Shown here: piece after piece, positions 4,891 through 5,060 of the stretch
Numbering within the stretch: the first letter of the stretch is position 1
Layout of the letters: each line of letters starts with the position of its first letter
NCBI GenBank assembly: GCA_016870695.1
Contig: VGAV01000221.1
Location: 1-5,060, forward strand
Length of the DNA stretch: 5,060 bases
Source of the DNA: Actinomycetota bacterium
GTDB lineage: Bacteria > Actinomycetota > Actinomycetes > Actinomycetales > Microbacteriaceae
Direction: 5' to 3'
Program-made: the position numbers and the translations under genes
The notes under the pieces: generated by a model
Database searches by the model: none
Told to the model about the DNA's origin: nothing
The model's input: only the letters and a program-made list of their open reading frames with translations

Positions 4891-5060
4891 TTGCGCAGTC
4901 GACCCCCCCTGCGTGCGGCGGCGGCCGGCATCCTCATCGCGATCCTCGCGGTGACGGTGCTGGCCGCCGACCAGTTCACCAAGATCCTCGCCATCGCGTC
5001 CCTGCCGCCCGAGCAGGTGGTGCCGATCCTCGGCGAGTTCCTGCAGTTCTATCTCGTCCG
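4891..5060 (+). CDS. lspA: Prolipoprotein signal peptidase LspA, N-terminal fragment
   Basis: From TTG 4891 the frame stays open to the window edge (56 full codons). The translation begins MRSRPPLRAAAAGILIAILAV. It has a basic N-terminus, a first transmembrane helix (about 9-26) and the LspA motif DQFTK at 27-31, which ends that helix. Residues 47-56 (LGEFLQFYLV) lead towards the conserved 'VRNxGAAF' region beyond the window. LspA is the membrane aspartyl protease that cleaves signal peptides from lipoproteins after diacylglyceryl transfer; its catalytic aspartates would lie further downstream. TTG is the only plausible start: the frame is closed by the divIVA TAA at 4882-4884, no ATG or GTG occurs before the helix, and no Shine-Dalgarno sequence is visible. 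Reinitiation after divIVA is likely. Location next to divIVA is typical. Confidence 0.85.
   Translation, partial: MRSRPPLRAAAAGILIAILAVTVLAADQFTKILAIASLPPEQVVPILGEFLQFYLV

Overview
The window is a high-GC actinobacterial division and cell-wall (dcw) segment. The protein sequences look most like Microbacteriaceae, probably Microbacterium or a close relative. This placement comes from recognising the FtsZ, SepF, DivIVA and gene-order style, not from a search. Every supported gene lies on the + strand and no mobile element, tRNA, rRNA or CRISPR array is visible.

Layout: the 3' end of murC (1-290) is followed after 3 nt by ftsQ (294-1247). A 147-nt leader (1248-1394) then precedes ftsZ (1395-2591). 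It holds a 17-bp palindrome, a possible -10 element, an A/T-rich 11-bp hairpin and an imperfect inverted repeat. A 61-nt gap almost filled by a very strong hairpin separates ftsZ from the YggS-family PLP-homeostasis gene (2653-3336). After it come sepF (3368-3835) and yggT (3840-4142). A 118-nt gap (4143-4260) holds a terminator-like hairpin with a promoter-like sequence overlapping it. It is followed by divIVA/wag31 (4261-4884) and the first 56 codons of lspA (4891 to the window edge).

Functionally the genes form one programme. MurC makes the UDP-MurNAc-alanine precursor. FtsQ links the divisome across the membrane. FtsZ forms the ring, and SepF tethers it to the membrane because no ftsA is present here. 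YggT is a small membrane protein of this neighbourhood. DivIVA organises polar growth. LspA matures lipoproteins. YggS is a conserved passenger that buffers pyridoxal phosphate.

The coding content is ordinary for this phylum, and I see no new multi-gene system. The parts worth a second look are non-coding: the layered ftsZ leader, the ftsZ-yggS hairpin, the overlap of hairpin and promoter before divIVA, and the leaderless-looking TTG start of lspA.
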